Assembly: GCA_949752795.1 (NCBI GenBank)
Contig: CATKHW010000008.1
Location: forward strand, 248,001 to 312,000
Direction of reading: 5' to 3'
From: Hyperoodon ampullatus
Taxonomy: Eukaryota; Chordata; Mammalia; Artiodactyla; Ziphiidae
DNA: 64,000 nt
This document shows positions 25,816 to 39,000 of the stretch, one piece after another. The notes beneath the pieces were generated by a model. That model worked only from the letters and a program-made list of their open reading frames with translations, was not told the origin of the DNA and did no database searches. Every line of letters starts with the position of its first letter. Within the stretch, counting starts at the first letter, position 1. A program made the position numbers and the translations under genes.

Positions 25816-27140
25816 TTATTTATTTATTTTTAACTTTTTAAAAATTTATTTATTTCTTTTATACAGCAGGTTCTTATTGGATATCTATTTTATACATATA
25901 AGTGTGCACATGTGAATCCCAGTCTCCCAATTCATCCCACCACCACCCTCACATGACGTTCCCCCCTTGGTGTCCATATGTTTGTTCTCTACATCTGTGT
26001 CTCTATCTCTGCCCTGCAAACCGGTTCATCTGTACCATTTTTCTAGGTTCCACATATATGCATTAATATACAGTATTTGTTTTTCTCTTTCTGACTTACT
26101 TCACTCTGTATGACAGTCTCTAGATCCATCAAGGTCTCTACAAATGACCTAATTTCATTCCTATGTATGGCTGAGTAATATTCCATTGTATGTATGTCCA
26201 ACATATTTATCCATTCGTCTGTCTGTGGGCACTTAGGTTGCTTTCATTACCTGGCTACTGTAAATAGTGCTGCAATGAACATTATGGTGAATGTGTTTTT
26301 TTTGATTTATGGTTTTCTCTGGGTATATGTCCAGTAGTGGGATTGCTGGATTATATGGTAATTCTATTTTTAGATTTTAAGGAACCTCCATACTGTTCTC
26401 CATAGAGATTGTATCGATTTACATTCCCAACAATAGTGGAAGAAGGTTCCTTTTCTCCACACCCTCTCCAGCATTTGTTGTTTGTAGATTTTCTGATGAT
26501 GCCCATTCTAACAGGTGTGACGTGATACCTTATTGTAGTTTCGATTTCCATTTCTCTAATAATTAGTGATGTTGAGCAGATTTTCATGTGCGTCTTGGCC
26601 ATCTCTATGTCTTCTTGGAAGAAATGTCTATTTAGATCTTCCATTTTTGTATTGGGTTGTTTGTTTTTTTAATATTGAGCTGTTTTTATATATTGGAGAT
26701 TAATCATTTGTCCATTGATTCGTTTGCAAATATTTTCTGCCATTCTGAGGGTGGTCTTTTCGTCTTGTTTGTAGTTTCCTTTGCTTTGAAAAAGCTTTTA
26801 CGTTTCACTAGGTCCCATCTGTTTTGTTTCTTTTTTTTATTTCATTACTATAGGAGGTGGATCAAAAAAGATCTTCCTGTGATTTACGTCAGAATATTCT
26901 TCGTAAGTTTTCCTCTCAGAGTTTTATACTGTCCAGTCTTACATTAAGGTCTCTAATCCATTTTGAATATATTTTTATGTATGGTGTTGGGGAGTGTTCT
27001 AATTTCATTCTTTTACATGTAGCTGTCCATATTTCCCAGCACCACTGATTGAAGAGACTCTCTTTTCTCCATTGTAAAGTCTTGCCTCCTGTGTCATAGA
27101 TTAGTTGAGCATAGGTGTGTAGGTTTATCCCTGGGCTTTC
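25815..27140 (-). mobile_element. LINE-1 copy, 5'-truncated, antisense (L1 copy A)
   Basis: The 3' UTR lies at about 25815-26040 (ttatacagcaggttcttatt and following) and the end of ORF2 beyond it. Only about 1.3 kb of the 3' end of an element that is normally 6-7 kb is present. It stops at a tgggctttc motif near 27140, where the poly(T) edge of the next L1 begins. The 3' UTR type is familiar from cetartiodactyl L1. Confidence 0.9.
26040..27140 (-). pseudogene. L1 ORF2 protein C-terminal remnant (copy A)
   Basis: Minus-strand frames give L1 ORF2p C-terminal segments: [13 protein letters not shown] with [17 protein letters not shown] near 26916-27140, and [13 protein letters not shown] with [11 protein letters not shown] near 26450-26600. 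The frame is broken after GCGEK, and the pieces lie in different frames. The endonuclease and reverse transcriptase domains are absent, so it cannot be active. Confidence 0.88.
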
Positions 27141-28660
27141 TTTTTTTTTAACTTTTACACGTTTATTGGAGTATATTTGCATTACAATGGAGTGTTAGTT
27201 TCTGCTGTCTAACAAAGTGAATCAGCTATACATATACAAATATCACCAGATCACCTCCCTCTTGCATCTCCCTCGCACACTCCATATCCCACCCCTTTAG
27301 GTGGTCACAAAGCACCGAGCTGATCTCCCTGTTCTATGTGGCTGCTTCCCAGTAGCTATCGGTATTACATTTGGTAATGTATTTATGTCCATGCCACTCT
27401 CTCACTTCGTCCTATATTACCCATCCCCCTTCTGTTGTCCTCAAATCCTTTCTCTATGTCTGTGCCCTTAATCCTGTCCTGCCACTAGGTTCTTCAAATT
27501 TTTTTTTTTCTTCATTAGATTCCATATATCTCTGTTAACATACAGTATTTGTTTTTCCCTTTCTGACTTACTTCACTGTGTAGGACAGATTCTAAGTCCA
27601 TCCACCTCAGTACAAATAACTCAGTTTTGCTGCCTTTTATGGCTGAGTAATATTCCATTGTATATATATGCCAGATCTTCTTTATCCATTCATCTGTCGA
27701 TGGACACTTAGGTTGCTTCCATGTCCTGGCTATTGTAAATAGAGCTGCAATGAATATTTTTGTACATAAACCTTTTTGAATTATGCTTTTCACAAGGCAA
27801 ATGCCCAGTAGTTGGATTGTTGTGTCGTATGGTACTTCTATTGTTAGTTATTTAAAGGAACCTCCTTACTGTTCTCCCTAGTGGCCATATCAATTTACAT
27901 TCCCACCCACAGTGCAAGTGTGTTCCCTTTTCTCCAATAAAGGCCTCTCCAACATTTATTGTTTTGTAGAATTTTTTGATGATTGCCACTCTGACTGCTG
28001 TGAGGTGATACCTCACAGTAGTTTTGATTTGCATTTCTCTAATGATAAGTGATGTTCAGCATCCTTTCATGTGTTTCTTGGCAATCTGTATATCTCCATT
28101 GGAGAAATGTCTATTTAGGTCTTCTGCCCGTTTTTGGATTGGGTTGTTTGTTTTTGTGATATTGAGCTACATGTGGTGCTTGTAAAGTTTGGAGATTAAT
28201 CCTTTGTCAATTGCTTCATTTGAAAGTATTTTCTCCCATTCTGAGGGTTGTTTTTCCATCTTGTTTATGTTGTCCTGTACTGTGTAAAAGCTTTTAAGTT
28301 TCATTAGGTCTCATTTGTTGATTTTTGTTTTTATTTCCATTTCTCTAGGAAGTGGGTCAAAAAGGATCTTGCTGTGATTTATGTCATAGAGTGTTCTGCC
28401 TATGGTTTCCTCTAAGTGTTTTATAGTGTCTGGTCTTATATTTAGATCTCTAATTAAGTTAGAGATTATTTTTGTGTATGGTGTTATGGAGTGTCCTAAT
28501 TTCATTCTTTTATGTGTAGGGGTCCAGTTTTCCCAGCACCAATTACTGAAGAGTCTGTCTTTTCTCCATTGTATATCCTTAGCTCCTTTGTCATAGATGA
28601 GATAGCCATAGGTATGTAGTTTTGGCTCTGGGCTTTCTGTCCTGTTCCATTGATCTGTTT
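27140..28660 (-). mobile_element. LINE-1 copy, 5'-truncated, antisense (L1 copy B)
   Basis: It begins with a poly(T) run at about 27142 and a 3' UTR of a different subtype from copy A: acaaagtgaatcagctatac at about 27212, then a ggtggtcacaaagcaccgag segment at about 27300. That 3' UTR is characteristic of cetartiodactyl L1 families. ORF2 end follows. Similarity ends near 28660 in gttccattgatctg, where satellite sequence starts. The length is about 1.5 kb. Confidence 0.9.
27500..28640 (-). pseudogene. L1 ORF2 protein C-terminal remnant (copy B)
   Basis: Minus-strand frames contain WKQPKCPSTDEWIKK and YTMEYYSAIK near 27640-27720, which are typical of the L1 ORF2p C-terminus. Further upstream pieces lie at 27852-28034 ([13 protein letters not shown]) and 28311-28505 (MKLGHSITPYTKI). 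Stops and frameshifts separate them. Only the C-terminal region is present. Confidence 0.88.
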
Positions 28661-29479
28661 TTATGCCAATCTACATACACTTGATTCCATTATGGAGACA
28701 TATAAATACATAGGTTTCAAGATTATTACCAGTCAGATATATTCTTCTTCAGTGAATAGGGTGTTTTGTGTGCAGTACATTGAGAAAGGAGTAGGTCTTG
28801 TCTATTACATATTTGGTATATGGTATGGTATCTGTGCTAATTTCAAACTCTGCTTTTACACATCACCCCACGTCACCTTTCCCGTTAAGGGGGCATAAGT
28901 GTTTTCTAAATGTGTAACTCTGTTCTCTTTTGAAGTTCAGTTCATGTGTAGCCATGCTTACATTCCCTTTATAAGTGATATATTACAATAAGTTTCTTTT
29001 TCTTTGTGGCTTATTTCACTTAGCATCATTGTACCTAAAGCCACTCATTATGCTGCTATTGGCCTTATGACATTGATTTTATGTCTGAGTGACATTCCAT
29101 TGTATACAAGTACCACAACATCTTTATCCATTTTTTTTTCCTTTCCTGGGATATTTAAAGTGTACCGAAGTTGAAGTTCTTGTAAACAGAGCAGCCCTAA
29201 ATTTTGGGCTGGCTGTGTGTTGTGGATTTTTAGTTTTCCCAAAATACACGCCCATGAGTGGAAGTGTGCTATGCTCTGTAGCTCTGTTTTAGAAAACAAC
29301 ATACAGTTCTCCAGAGAGGCTGTTGGCAATTTACATCCTGTCCATCGGCGTAACCAGGCTCCCTTTTCTCCATAGCCTTTGCTGCATTTGTGGTTTTTAC
29401 ACTATTTGCGGATGGCCCTTTTGACCGGTGGTAAGTGACACTTCTATGTAGTGTGGATTTGCAATTACTGATGGCTTGC

Positions 29480-29552
29480 TTGGCCAAAAAGGGTGTATGC
29501 ATTTTTTTCCCGAATATATTCAAGAAAATACACATACTCCCTTTTCGGCCAA
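29480..29552. repeat. Inverted repeat in L1-satellite monomer (copy 4)
   Basis: The centre cgaatatattcaag is flanked by arms with gggtgtatgc and a mismatched partner, and both ends carry ggccaa. Pairing is imperfect but the layout is conserved. Confidence 0.75.
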
Positions 29553-31230
29553 GGGCAACATTGTCGAAGTTCTGTCGCTTTTCATGTGCTTTAAAGATGA
29601 CTCCAATCTACCTCTTGAAATCTGTTTCCTTCAATTCTGCCTTGCTTTCAAATCCTCTTCACTGTCTTACCTCAATATATTTCTGGATGATAGTTGTCCT
29701 TTATAACTCTGCAAGTTTGTGAATTGCTGTGCCCCTGGTTTCCATTTTTCAACTCGCTTATTTGTGAGCTGGCTGCAATACCGCAGGATGGCTTTAGGCC
29801 CTAGTCTGTTTCCAGGGTTGCAGGCTGAGCCTTTGTTGAATTCTTCTTCCTGATGGGAAACTAGAGTGACATGTGCCCATCCAAACACCTACAGCTAATG
29901 TCTCATTTGTTTCCCCTCTTCCTGTTCATCCTCTGCACAATTTGCAACCTGTGCATAACAGGAGGGTAAAAGCGCTGACACTCCAAGTGGGGAGATTTTC
30001 AGTATTGCAGATGGAATGGCTAAGCCAAGCACGAGGAAAGGAAAAATGAGGTACATTTTAGAAAACTTTCCCGATTACACAGTGTACCATCCAACGGGTT
30101 TCCCATGCATGTTTTATCTGTAGGAAGATTCCCTTAAACCTGGAGAGTTGGGGCCACTAGAATGGGTAGCACACAGTATTGCTCTAAGTGGTGTTCTTTT
30201 GCTCACACAACCTCAGCAATCTTGTCAGCCCCAAGTGTCCAGTCTTACGTCTCCTCCAGCTGTGGGTGTAAAGGTGTCAATCCAGGTTGCATCACAGGCC
30301 CTGAACGTAATTTTTAAGACTTTCTCTCTGTTTTGCTGTTTTTGCATTTTGCTTTTGAAATTTATTTTTATAAGGGTGTTTAGCTGAATTTCACTGCTGT
30401 GTTCATGCCGTTATACAAACGCATGATTCATTTATGTAGACATGAGAATACATATGTTTTAGAATTATTACAAGTCAGATATATTCCTCTGCAATGAATA
30501 GGGGTTGTTGAGTCCAGTTCATTGTGCCAGGAGTAGGTGCTGTCTATTACATACTTGGTTTATGGAACGGTATCTGTGCTAATTTAGGACTCTGGATTTA
30601 TGCATCACCCCACCTCTCCTTCCCCCTTAAGCAGGCATAAGAGCGTTTTCTAAATGTGAGACTCTGTTCCCTTTCCTAACTCAGTTCATTTGTAGCCATG
30701 TTTACAGGACCTTCATAAGTGATATCTTATGATAAGTTTCTTTTTCTCTGTGACTTATTTCACTTAGAATCATCGTACCTGAATACACTCATTTGGCTAC
30801 TACTGGCCTTATGACATTGATTTCATGGCTGACGGATATTACATGGCAAATAAATACCACAATATCTTGAAACATATTTGTCTTTCCTGGGATATTTCAG
30901 GTGTACCCAATTTGAGGTTCTTGTAAGCAGTGCAGCCCTAAATTTTGGGGTGGCTCTGTCTTATTGATTTTCAGTTTTCCCAAGGTATATTCCCTATACT
31001 GGAAGTGCTCTTGGCTCTGTAGCTCTGTTGTTTACTTGTTTTAGGGAACACAATGCAATCCTCCAGAGAGGCAGTTGGCAATTTACATCCTGCCCATCAG
31101 CATAACTAGGATCCCTGTTCTCCATGGCCTGTCTTGCCTTTCTGGTTTTTACACATTTTGCAGATCTGCCTTTTGACTGGTGGGAAGTGATACTTCTTTG
31201 TAGTGCAGATTTGCATTGCCCGCTTGCTTG

Positions 31231-31303
31231 CTTGGCCACAAAGGGAGTATGCATTTTCTCCTGAATATATTCAGGATTAAACGCAAACGCCGTTTTTGGC
31301 CAC
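31231..31303. repeat. Inverted repeat in L1-satellite monomer (copy 5)
   Basis: The centre is ctcctgaatatattcagg. The arms with gagtatgcatttt and aaacgcaaacgcc pair partly. ttggcca is present at both ends. Confidence 0.8.
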
Positions 31304-32966
31304 GTGCATCATTGTCGAAATTGTGCCCCTCTTCCTGTGCTTTAAAGGCGATTCCAATGTACCTCTTGAAATCTGTTTCCTGATATTCTGGCTCGCTTTC
31401 AAGTCCGCCTAGTGGCCTTCCCTCAAGAGATTTTTGGACGATAGTTGTCCTTTATTACTCTGCCAGTTTGTGAATTCCTGTGCCCCTGAGCTCCATTTTT
31501 CAACTCGTTTTTTGTGAGCTGACCGCAAATCCAAAATTTGGGTTCAGGACCTATACTGGTTCCAGGCGGGTGGCTGAGACTTTGGTTAAATCCTCTTCCT
31601 GCTGGGAAATTAGAGTGACATGTGTCCGTCCATATTCCTAACATCTAATCTCTCATTGGTTCTCCCTCTTCCCTTTCATCCTCTGCCAAATTGGCAACCT
31701 GTGCGAACCAGGAGGTTAAAGGGGCTGTCTCTCCAAGTTGGGAGATTGATAGTAAAGCAGTTGGAAAGTCAAACCAGAGCACAAGGAGAGGGACTATTAG
31801 TTGAGTTTTAGAAACCATTCGTATTCACAGTGTGTCCATTCTCTAGGTTTCCTGTACATGTTATAGCTGTAGTAATATTCCCTTCAACCTGGAGAGTTGG
31901 GACCCTTGGAATGTGTGCCACGCATTATTGCTTTAAATGGTCTGCATTTGCTCACTGAATATCAACAATCCTCTCAGTCCCAAGTGTCCTGCCTTATGCC
32001 ACATCCAGCTGTCGTTGTACATAGGGTCATTCCAGGTTTCATCAGAGCCCCTGAAGGAATTGTAAAGAATTTCCATGTTTTTTTGTTTTGTTATTGAAAT
32101 TCCTTTTTATACTGAGTTTGAGCTGATTCTCACTGCCATGATTCTGCCAGTGTAGGCACACTTGATTCCCTGATGGAGACATATCAATATATAGGTTTTA
32201 AGATTCTTACTAGTCAGATATATTCCTCTGCGGGAAATATGGGGTTTTGAGTCTCTTTCACTGAGGAAGGTGTAGGGCTTCTCTCTTCCGTAGTTGGTTT
32301 TTGGAACGGTACGTGTACTAATATCAAACTCTGGTTTATGCATCACCCCACCTCTCCTTCCCCCTTAAGCAGGCATAAGAGTGTTTTCTAACTGTGAAAC
32401 TCTGTTCTCTTTCCTAACTCAGTTCATGTGTTGCCATGTTTACAGGACCTTCATAAGTGATTTCTTATGATAAGTTTCTTTTTCTCTGTGACTTATTTCA
32501 CTTAGAATTATCGTCCCTGAATCCACTCATTTTGCTGCTACTGTCCCTATGACGTTGATTTCATGGCTGAGGGATATTCCATCGTACGAAAGTAACACAA
32601 TTTCTTGAAACATTTTTTTCTTTCCTGGGATATTTAAGGGGTACCCAAGTTGAGGTTCTTGTAAGCAGTGCAGCCCTAAATTTTGGGGTGGCTCTGTCTT
32701 ATTGATTTTCAGTTTTCCCAAGGTATATTCCCTAGACTTGAAGGGCCTTTGCTCTGTAGCTCTGTTGTTTACTTCTTTTAGGGAACACAATGCACTCCTC
32801 CAGAGGGGTAGTTGGCAATTTACATCCTGCCCATCAGCATAACTAGGTTCCCTGTTCTCCTGGGCCTATCTTGCCTTTCTGGTTTTTACACATTTGCGAT
32901 GTCCCTGTTGACCAGTGGGAAGTGATACTGCTTTGTAGTGCAGATTTGCATTACCCGCTTGCTTGC

Positions 32967-33038
32967 TTGGACAAAAAGGGCGTATTCGTTTTTTCCTGAA
33001 TATATTCAGGAGAAAACGCATACGCCCTTTTTGGCCAA
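32967..33038. repeat. Inverted repeat in L1-satellite monomer (copy 6)
   Basis: One of the best-preserved copies. Arms of about 32 bp around gaatatattc (centre near 33001) pair with only a few mismatches and include cgtattcg opposite cgcatacg. ttggccaag follows. Confidence 0.85.
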
Positions 33039-36000
33039 GTGCATCATTGTCGAAATTGTGCCCCTCTTCCTGTGCTTTAAAGGCGATTCCAATGTACCTC
33101 TTGAAATCTGATTCCTGCTATTCTGGCTCCATTTCAATTCTGCCATGTAGGCTTCGTCAACAGATTTTTGGACGATTGTTGTCCTTTATTACTCTGCCAT
33201 TTTGTGAATTGCTGTGCCCTGAGCTTCATTTTTCAACTCGTTTTTTGTGAGCTGAGGTCAAGTCCAAAATTTTGGTTCAGGACCTATACTGGTTCCCGGT
33301 GGGTGGCTGAGACTTTGGTTAATTCTTCTTCCTGCCGGGAAATTAGAGTGACATGTGCCCGTCCAGATGCCTAACAGCTACTCTCTCATTGGTTCTCCCT
33401 CTTCCCTTTCATCCTCTGCCAAATTGGCAACCTGTGTGAACCAGGAGGTTAAAGGTGCTGTCTCTCCAAGTTGGGAGATTGATAGTAAAGCAGTTGGAAA
33501 GTGAAACCGGAGCACCAGGAGAGGGACTATTAGTTGAGTTTTAGAATCCTTTCGTATTCACAGTGTGTGCATTCTCTACGTTTCCCATACATGTTATAAC
33601 TGTAGTGATATTCCCTTTTACCTGGCGAGTTGGGACCCATGGAATTGTTGGCATTCATTATTGCTTTAAACGGTCTGCGTTTTCTCGTCCAATCTCACCA
33701 ATCCTCTCAGTCCCTAGTGTCCAACCTTATGTCTCATCCAGCTGTCATTTTAGATAGGGTCATTCCAGGTTTCATCAGAACACCGCAAGGAATTGTGTTA
33801 GAATTTCGCTGTTTTATTGTTTTGTTTTTGAAATTCATTTATATAATGAGTTTGAGCTGATTTTCACTGACGTGTTTATGCCGGTCTAGACACACTTGAT
33901 TCCCTTACAGAGACATATCAATATATACGTTATAAGTTTCTTACTAGTCAGATATATTCCTCTGCGGGAATAGGGCTGTTGAGTCCCGTTCACTGAGGTT
34001 GGAGTAGCTCTTGTCTATTCTCTATTTGGATTATGCAACGGAACCTGTGCTAATATCAAACTCTGGTTTTGTGCATCTCCCCACCTCTCCTTTCCCCTTA
34101 AGCAGGCATAAGTATGTTTTCTAAATGTGAGACTCTGTTCTCTTTCCTAATTCAGTTCATGTGTAGCCATGTTTACATTTCCTTCATAAGTGATATTTTA
34201 TGTCAGAATGCTCCATGGCTCTTGTCATCATAATGCTCCATGATGCTCATCATCACAATTATCCATGTCCTTCTCATCACAATGCTCCAACCTCTTGCCA
34301 TCACAATGCTCCATGCCCTGGTCATCACAATGCTCCATGTCCCTTGTCATCAGAATTCTCCACCTCTTTGTCATCACAGTGTTCGATGACACTTCTCATC
34401 ACAATGATACATGCTCTTGTCATCACAGTTCTCCATGCACTTGTCATCGCAGTGCTCCCTGACCCATATAATAGCAATCTCCATATGCTTGTCATCACAA
34501 TGCTTCATGACATTGTTATAAAAATTCTCAATGTCCTTTGTTATGACAATGCTGCATGCCAATGTCATCACAATGCTCCATGACACTTGTCATCACAATG
34601 TTCCAGGCCCTTGTCATCACAATGCTCCATGCCCTTGTCATCACAATGCTTCATGACCTCTGTCATCACAATGTTCCCTGACACCTGTCATCACAATGCT
34701 CCATGCCCCTTGTCAGTACAGTGCTCCATGATGCTCGTCATCCCAATTACCCAAGGTCTTCTCATCACAATGCTTCAGTGTTTTACCATCACAATGCTCC
34801 ATGCCCTGGTCATCTCAATGCTCCATGACCCTTGTCATCACAATTCTCCTCATCCTTGTCATCACAAGTCTCCTTGACACTTCTCCTCACAGTGTTATAT
34901 GCTCTTGTCATCACAATTCTGCATGCACTTGTCATCACAATGCTCCAGGATCCCTGTCATAGCAAGCTCCATGCGCTTGTCATCACAATGTTTCAAGACC
35001 TTGTCATTAAAATTCTCAATGGCCCTTGTCATCACAATGATCCATGTCCTTGTCATCCCAATGTTCCTTTACCTTTGTCATCACATTCCTCCATGACACT
35101 TGGCATCACAATGCTCCATGTCATTGGTATCACAATGGAACATGACATATGTCATCACAATGCTCCATGCCACCTGTCGTAACAATGTTCCCTGACACCT
35201 GTCATCACAATGCTCCATGCCTCTTGTCAGTACCTTGCTCCATGATGCTCCTCAACACAATTACCCAAGATCTTCTCATCACAATGCTTCATGGTTTTAC
35301 CATAAAAATGTTCCATGCCCCTGTCATCACAATGCTCCATGCCCTTGACATCCAAATGCTCCATGACCACTGTCATCACAATGGTCCGTGACTCCATTCA
35401 TCACAATTCTTCATGACCTTTGTCATCACAATGGTCAATTCCCTCGTCATCACAAGACTCTGTGACCTCTGTCACCACAATGATCCATGAACTTTTCATC
35501 ACAATGGTCCATGACCCTTGTCATCACAATGCTCCATGCCTTTCTCAGCACAATACGCAAAGACACTTGTCATCACAATGCTCCATGCGCTTGTCAACAC
35601 AGTGCTCCACCAGCTTTTCAACACAATGCTCCAAGCACTTCTCATCAAAATGCTCTGTCACCACTGATATCACAATATTCCATAACTAGTCATCACAATA
35701 CACCCTCACCCTTCTCATCACAGTGTTCCATGACCCCTGTCATCACAATACTACATGCCCTTATCATCAGAGTGCTCCATGACCCCTGACCTCACAATGC
35801 TCCATAACACATGTCATCAAAATGCTCCATAACATTTGTCATCACAAAGCTCAATGACTCTTGGAATCACAATGCTCCATGTCATTGTCATCACAATGCC
35901 TCAGGAACCTTCTCATCACATTGCCCCATGCCCTTGTCATCACAAATCTCCATGACGCTTGTCATCACAATGCTTGATGCCATTCTCATAACAATGCTCC

Positions 36001-39000
36001 ATGGCCTTGTCATTACAGTCCTCCATGAACCCTGTACCACAGTGTTCCAGGCCCTTGTCATCACAATGCTCCAGGCCCACTCTCATCACAATAATCCATG
36101 AAATTTTTCAGACCAATGCCCCATGGCCTTGTCATCACAATGCTCCATTACCCCTGTCATAACAATGCTCCATGATCCCAGTCATCACAATGTTCCACAG
36201 CCTTGTCATCACAAGGCTCCATGACCCTTGTTATCACAAGGCTCCATACACATGAAATCACAATGCTCCATGCCGTTGTCATCACAAAGCTCCATGATGC
36301 ATGTCTTCAGAATGCTCCATGGCCTTCTCATCACAATGCACCATTACCTTGTCATCAGAATGCTCCACGACCCCTGTAATCACAATGCTCCATGCCCATT
36401 TCCATTAGAATGCTCCATGAGAATGTCATCACATGGCTCCATGGTTTTCTCATCACAGTGCTCCAGGATCTTGTCAGCACAATGCTCCTTTCTCTTCTCA
36501 TCATAATGCTCCATGACTCCTGTCATCACAATACTCCATGAACATTTTCAGCCCAGTGTTCCATGACATTCTCATCACAATGCTCCATGACACCTGTCAT
36601 CACAATGCTCCATGACCAATGTCATCACAACCCTCCATGACACCTGAGAACATAATGATCTGGGACTCTTGTCATCAAAATGCTCCATGACACTTGTCAT
36701 CACAATGATCAATGGCCATGTCATCCATATGCTCCATGACCCCGTAATCACAATGCTCCATGACGCTTGTCATCACAGTGCTCCATGACACTTGTCATCA
36801 CAATGCTCCATGCCTTTGTCATCAAAAAGCTCCATGACCTTGTCATAACAATGCTCCAGGCCCTTCTCATCACAATGCACAACCACCTTGTCATCAAAAT
36901 GCTCCATGACCTTTGTCATCACAAAGCTCCATGACCATTGGCATCACAATGCTCCATGCTCCTTTAAATCAATATGGTCCATGACCCCTCTCATCACAAT
37001 GCTCCAAACATTTGTGATCACAGTGGTCCATAACTATTGTCATGACAACGCTCCATGATGCCTGTCATAACAATACACCATGCCCTTGTCATCACAATGC
37101 TCCATGACCTTTGTCATCACAATTCTCAATAAACATGTCATCACAATGCTCCCTAACCCTTGTCTTCAGAATGCTCCTTGAACCCTGTCATGAAAAGGCT
37201 CCTTGCGTTTTTCATCACAATGCTCCATGCCCTTTTCATCACAATGCTCTATGCCATTGTCGTCACAATACTCCACAAGCTTGTCATCAGAATGCTCCAT
37301 GACCCTTGTCATCACAATGCTTCATGACCTCTGTCATCACAGTTCTCCATAACACTTGTCATCACAATGCTCCATGCCCCTTGTCATTACAGTGCTCCAT
37401 GACACTCATCTTCACAATTATCCATGGTCTTCTCTTCACAATGCTCCACGGTCTTGCCATCACAATGCTGCATGCCCTGGTCATCACAAAGTTCCATGTC
37501 ATTGGTGATCAAAATTCTCCACGTCCTTGGCATCACTACGCTCCATGACACTTCTACTCACAGTTTTATATGCTTTGTCATCACAAATCTCTATGAATTA
37601 TTAATCACAATGCTCCAACACCCCTGTCATAACAAGCTCCATGTGGTGGTCATCACAATGCTTCATGAATTGTCATCAAAATTATCAACGGCCCTTGTCA
37701 TCACCATGGTCCATGCCCTCGTCATCACAATGCTCCAAGCCTATGTCATCACAATGCTCCATTACCTTTGTCATCACAATCCTCCATGACACTTGGCATC
37801 ACAATGCTCCATGCCATTGTCATCACAATGGTCCATGACATATATCATCACAATGCTCCCTGACAAAGGTCTTCACAATTCTCCACGACCATGTCATCAC
37901 AATGCTCCATGCCCTGTCATCACAATGCACCATGTCCACTGTCATCACAATAATCCATGAAACTTGTCAGACCAATGCTGCATGTCCCTGTCATCACAAT
38001 GCTCTATGCCATTTTCATCACGATGCTCCAAGAACCCTGTAATCACAATGCTCTATGCCCCTTTCATCAGAATGCTCCATGAGACTTTTAATCACAAGGG
38101 TCCATGGTCTTCTCATCATAATGCTCCAGGACCTTGTCATCACAATTCTCAATTCCCTTGTCATCACAATGTTCTATGACAACTGTCATCTCAATACTCC
38201 ATGAACATTTTCAGCCCAATGCTCCATGGCCTTCTCATCACAATGTTTCATGACCCAAGTCATCACAATGCTCCATGACCACTGGCATCAAAATGCTCCA
38301 TGATCATTGTCATCACAATGATCCATGCCCTTGTCATCCCAGTGTTCCATGGCCCCTGTAATCACAATGCTCTGTGACGCTTGTCATCACATTGCTCTGT
38401 GACACTTGTCATAACAATGCTCCATGCCTTTGTCAGCAAAATGCTACATTACCTTGTCATCACAATGCTCCATGCGCTTGTCATCATAATTCTCCATTAC
38501 TATTGTCATCAAAATCCTCCATGAACTTTGAGATCACATTGCTTCATGCCCCTGTCATCAAAATGCTCCATTCTCCTTGAAATCAAAATGATCCATGAAC
38601 TCTGTCATCACAATGCTCCAAACACTTGTGATCACAATGTTCCATAACACTTGTCATCACAACACACTTTGATGCCTGTCATCACAATTATCCATGGACT
38701 TCTCATGACAATGCTCTATGATATTTGTCATCACAATGCTCAATACACTTGTCATCACAATGCTCCCTGTCACTTCTCATCAGAATGCTCCTTGAACCGT
38801 GTCATGAAAAGGCTCCATGCCCCTTTCATCACAATGCTCGATGCCATTGTTATCACAATACTTCACAAGCTTGTCATCAGTATCCTTCATGACCCTTGTC
38901 ATCACAATGCTCCATGACCCCTGTCATCACAATGCCCCATGCTGCTTGTCATTACAGTGTTCCATGATGATCGTCATCACAATTATCCATGGTCTTCTCA

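Larger units (their letters stand above)
28660..34202. repeat. L1-derived satellite of about 1.75 kb, 3.2 monomers
   Basis: The satellite resumes in the segment that starts catacacttgattccatta, about +870 in monomer coordinates, while the left part broke off at about +570-585. About 300 bp of monomer is therefore missing across the insert. The phasing element recurs at 29543, 31296 and 33031 (periods 1753 and 1735 bp). The orientation is the same as at 17056-21305. The block ends in mid-monomer at about 34202, after ccttcataagtgatatttta, and the minisatellite starts at once. Confidence 0.85.
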
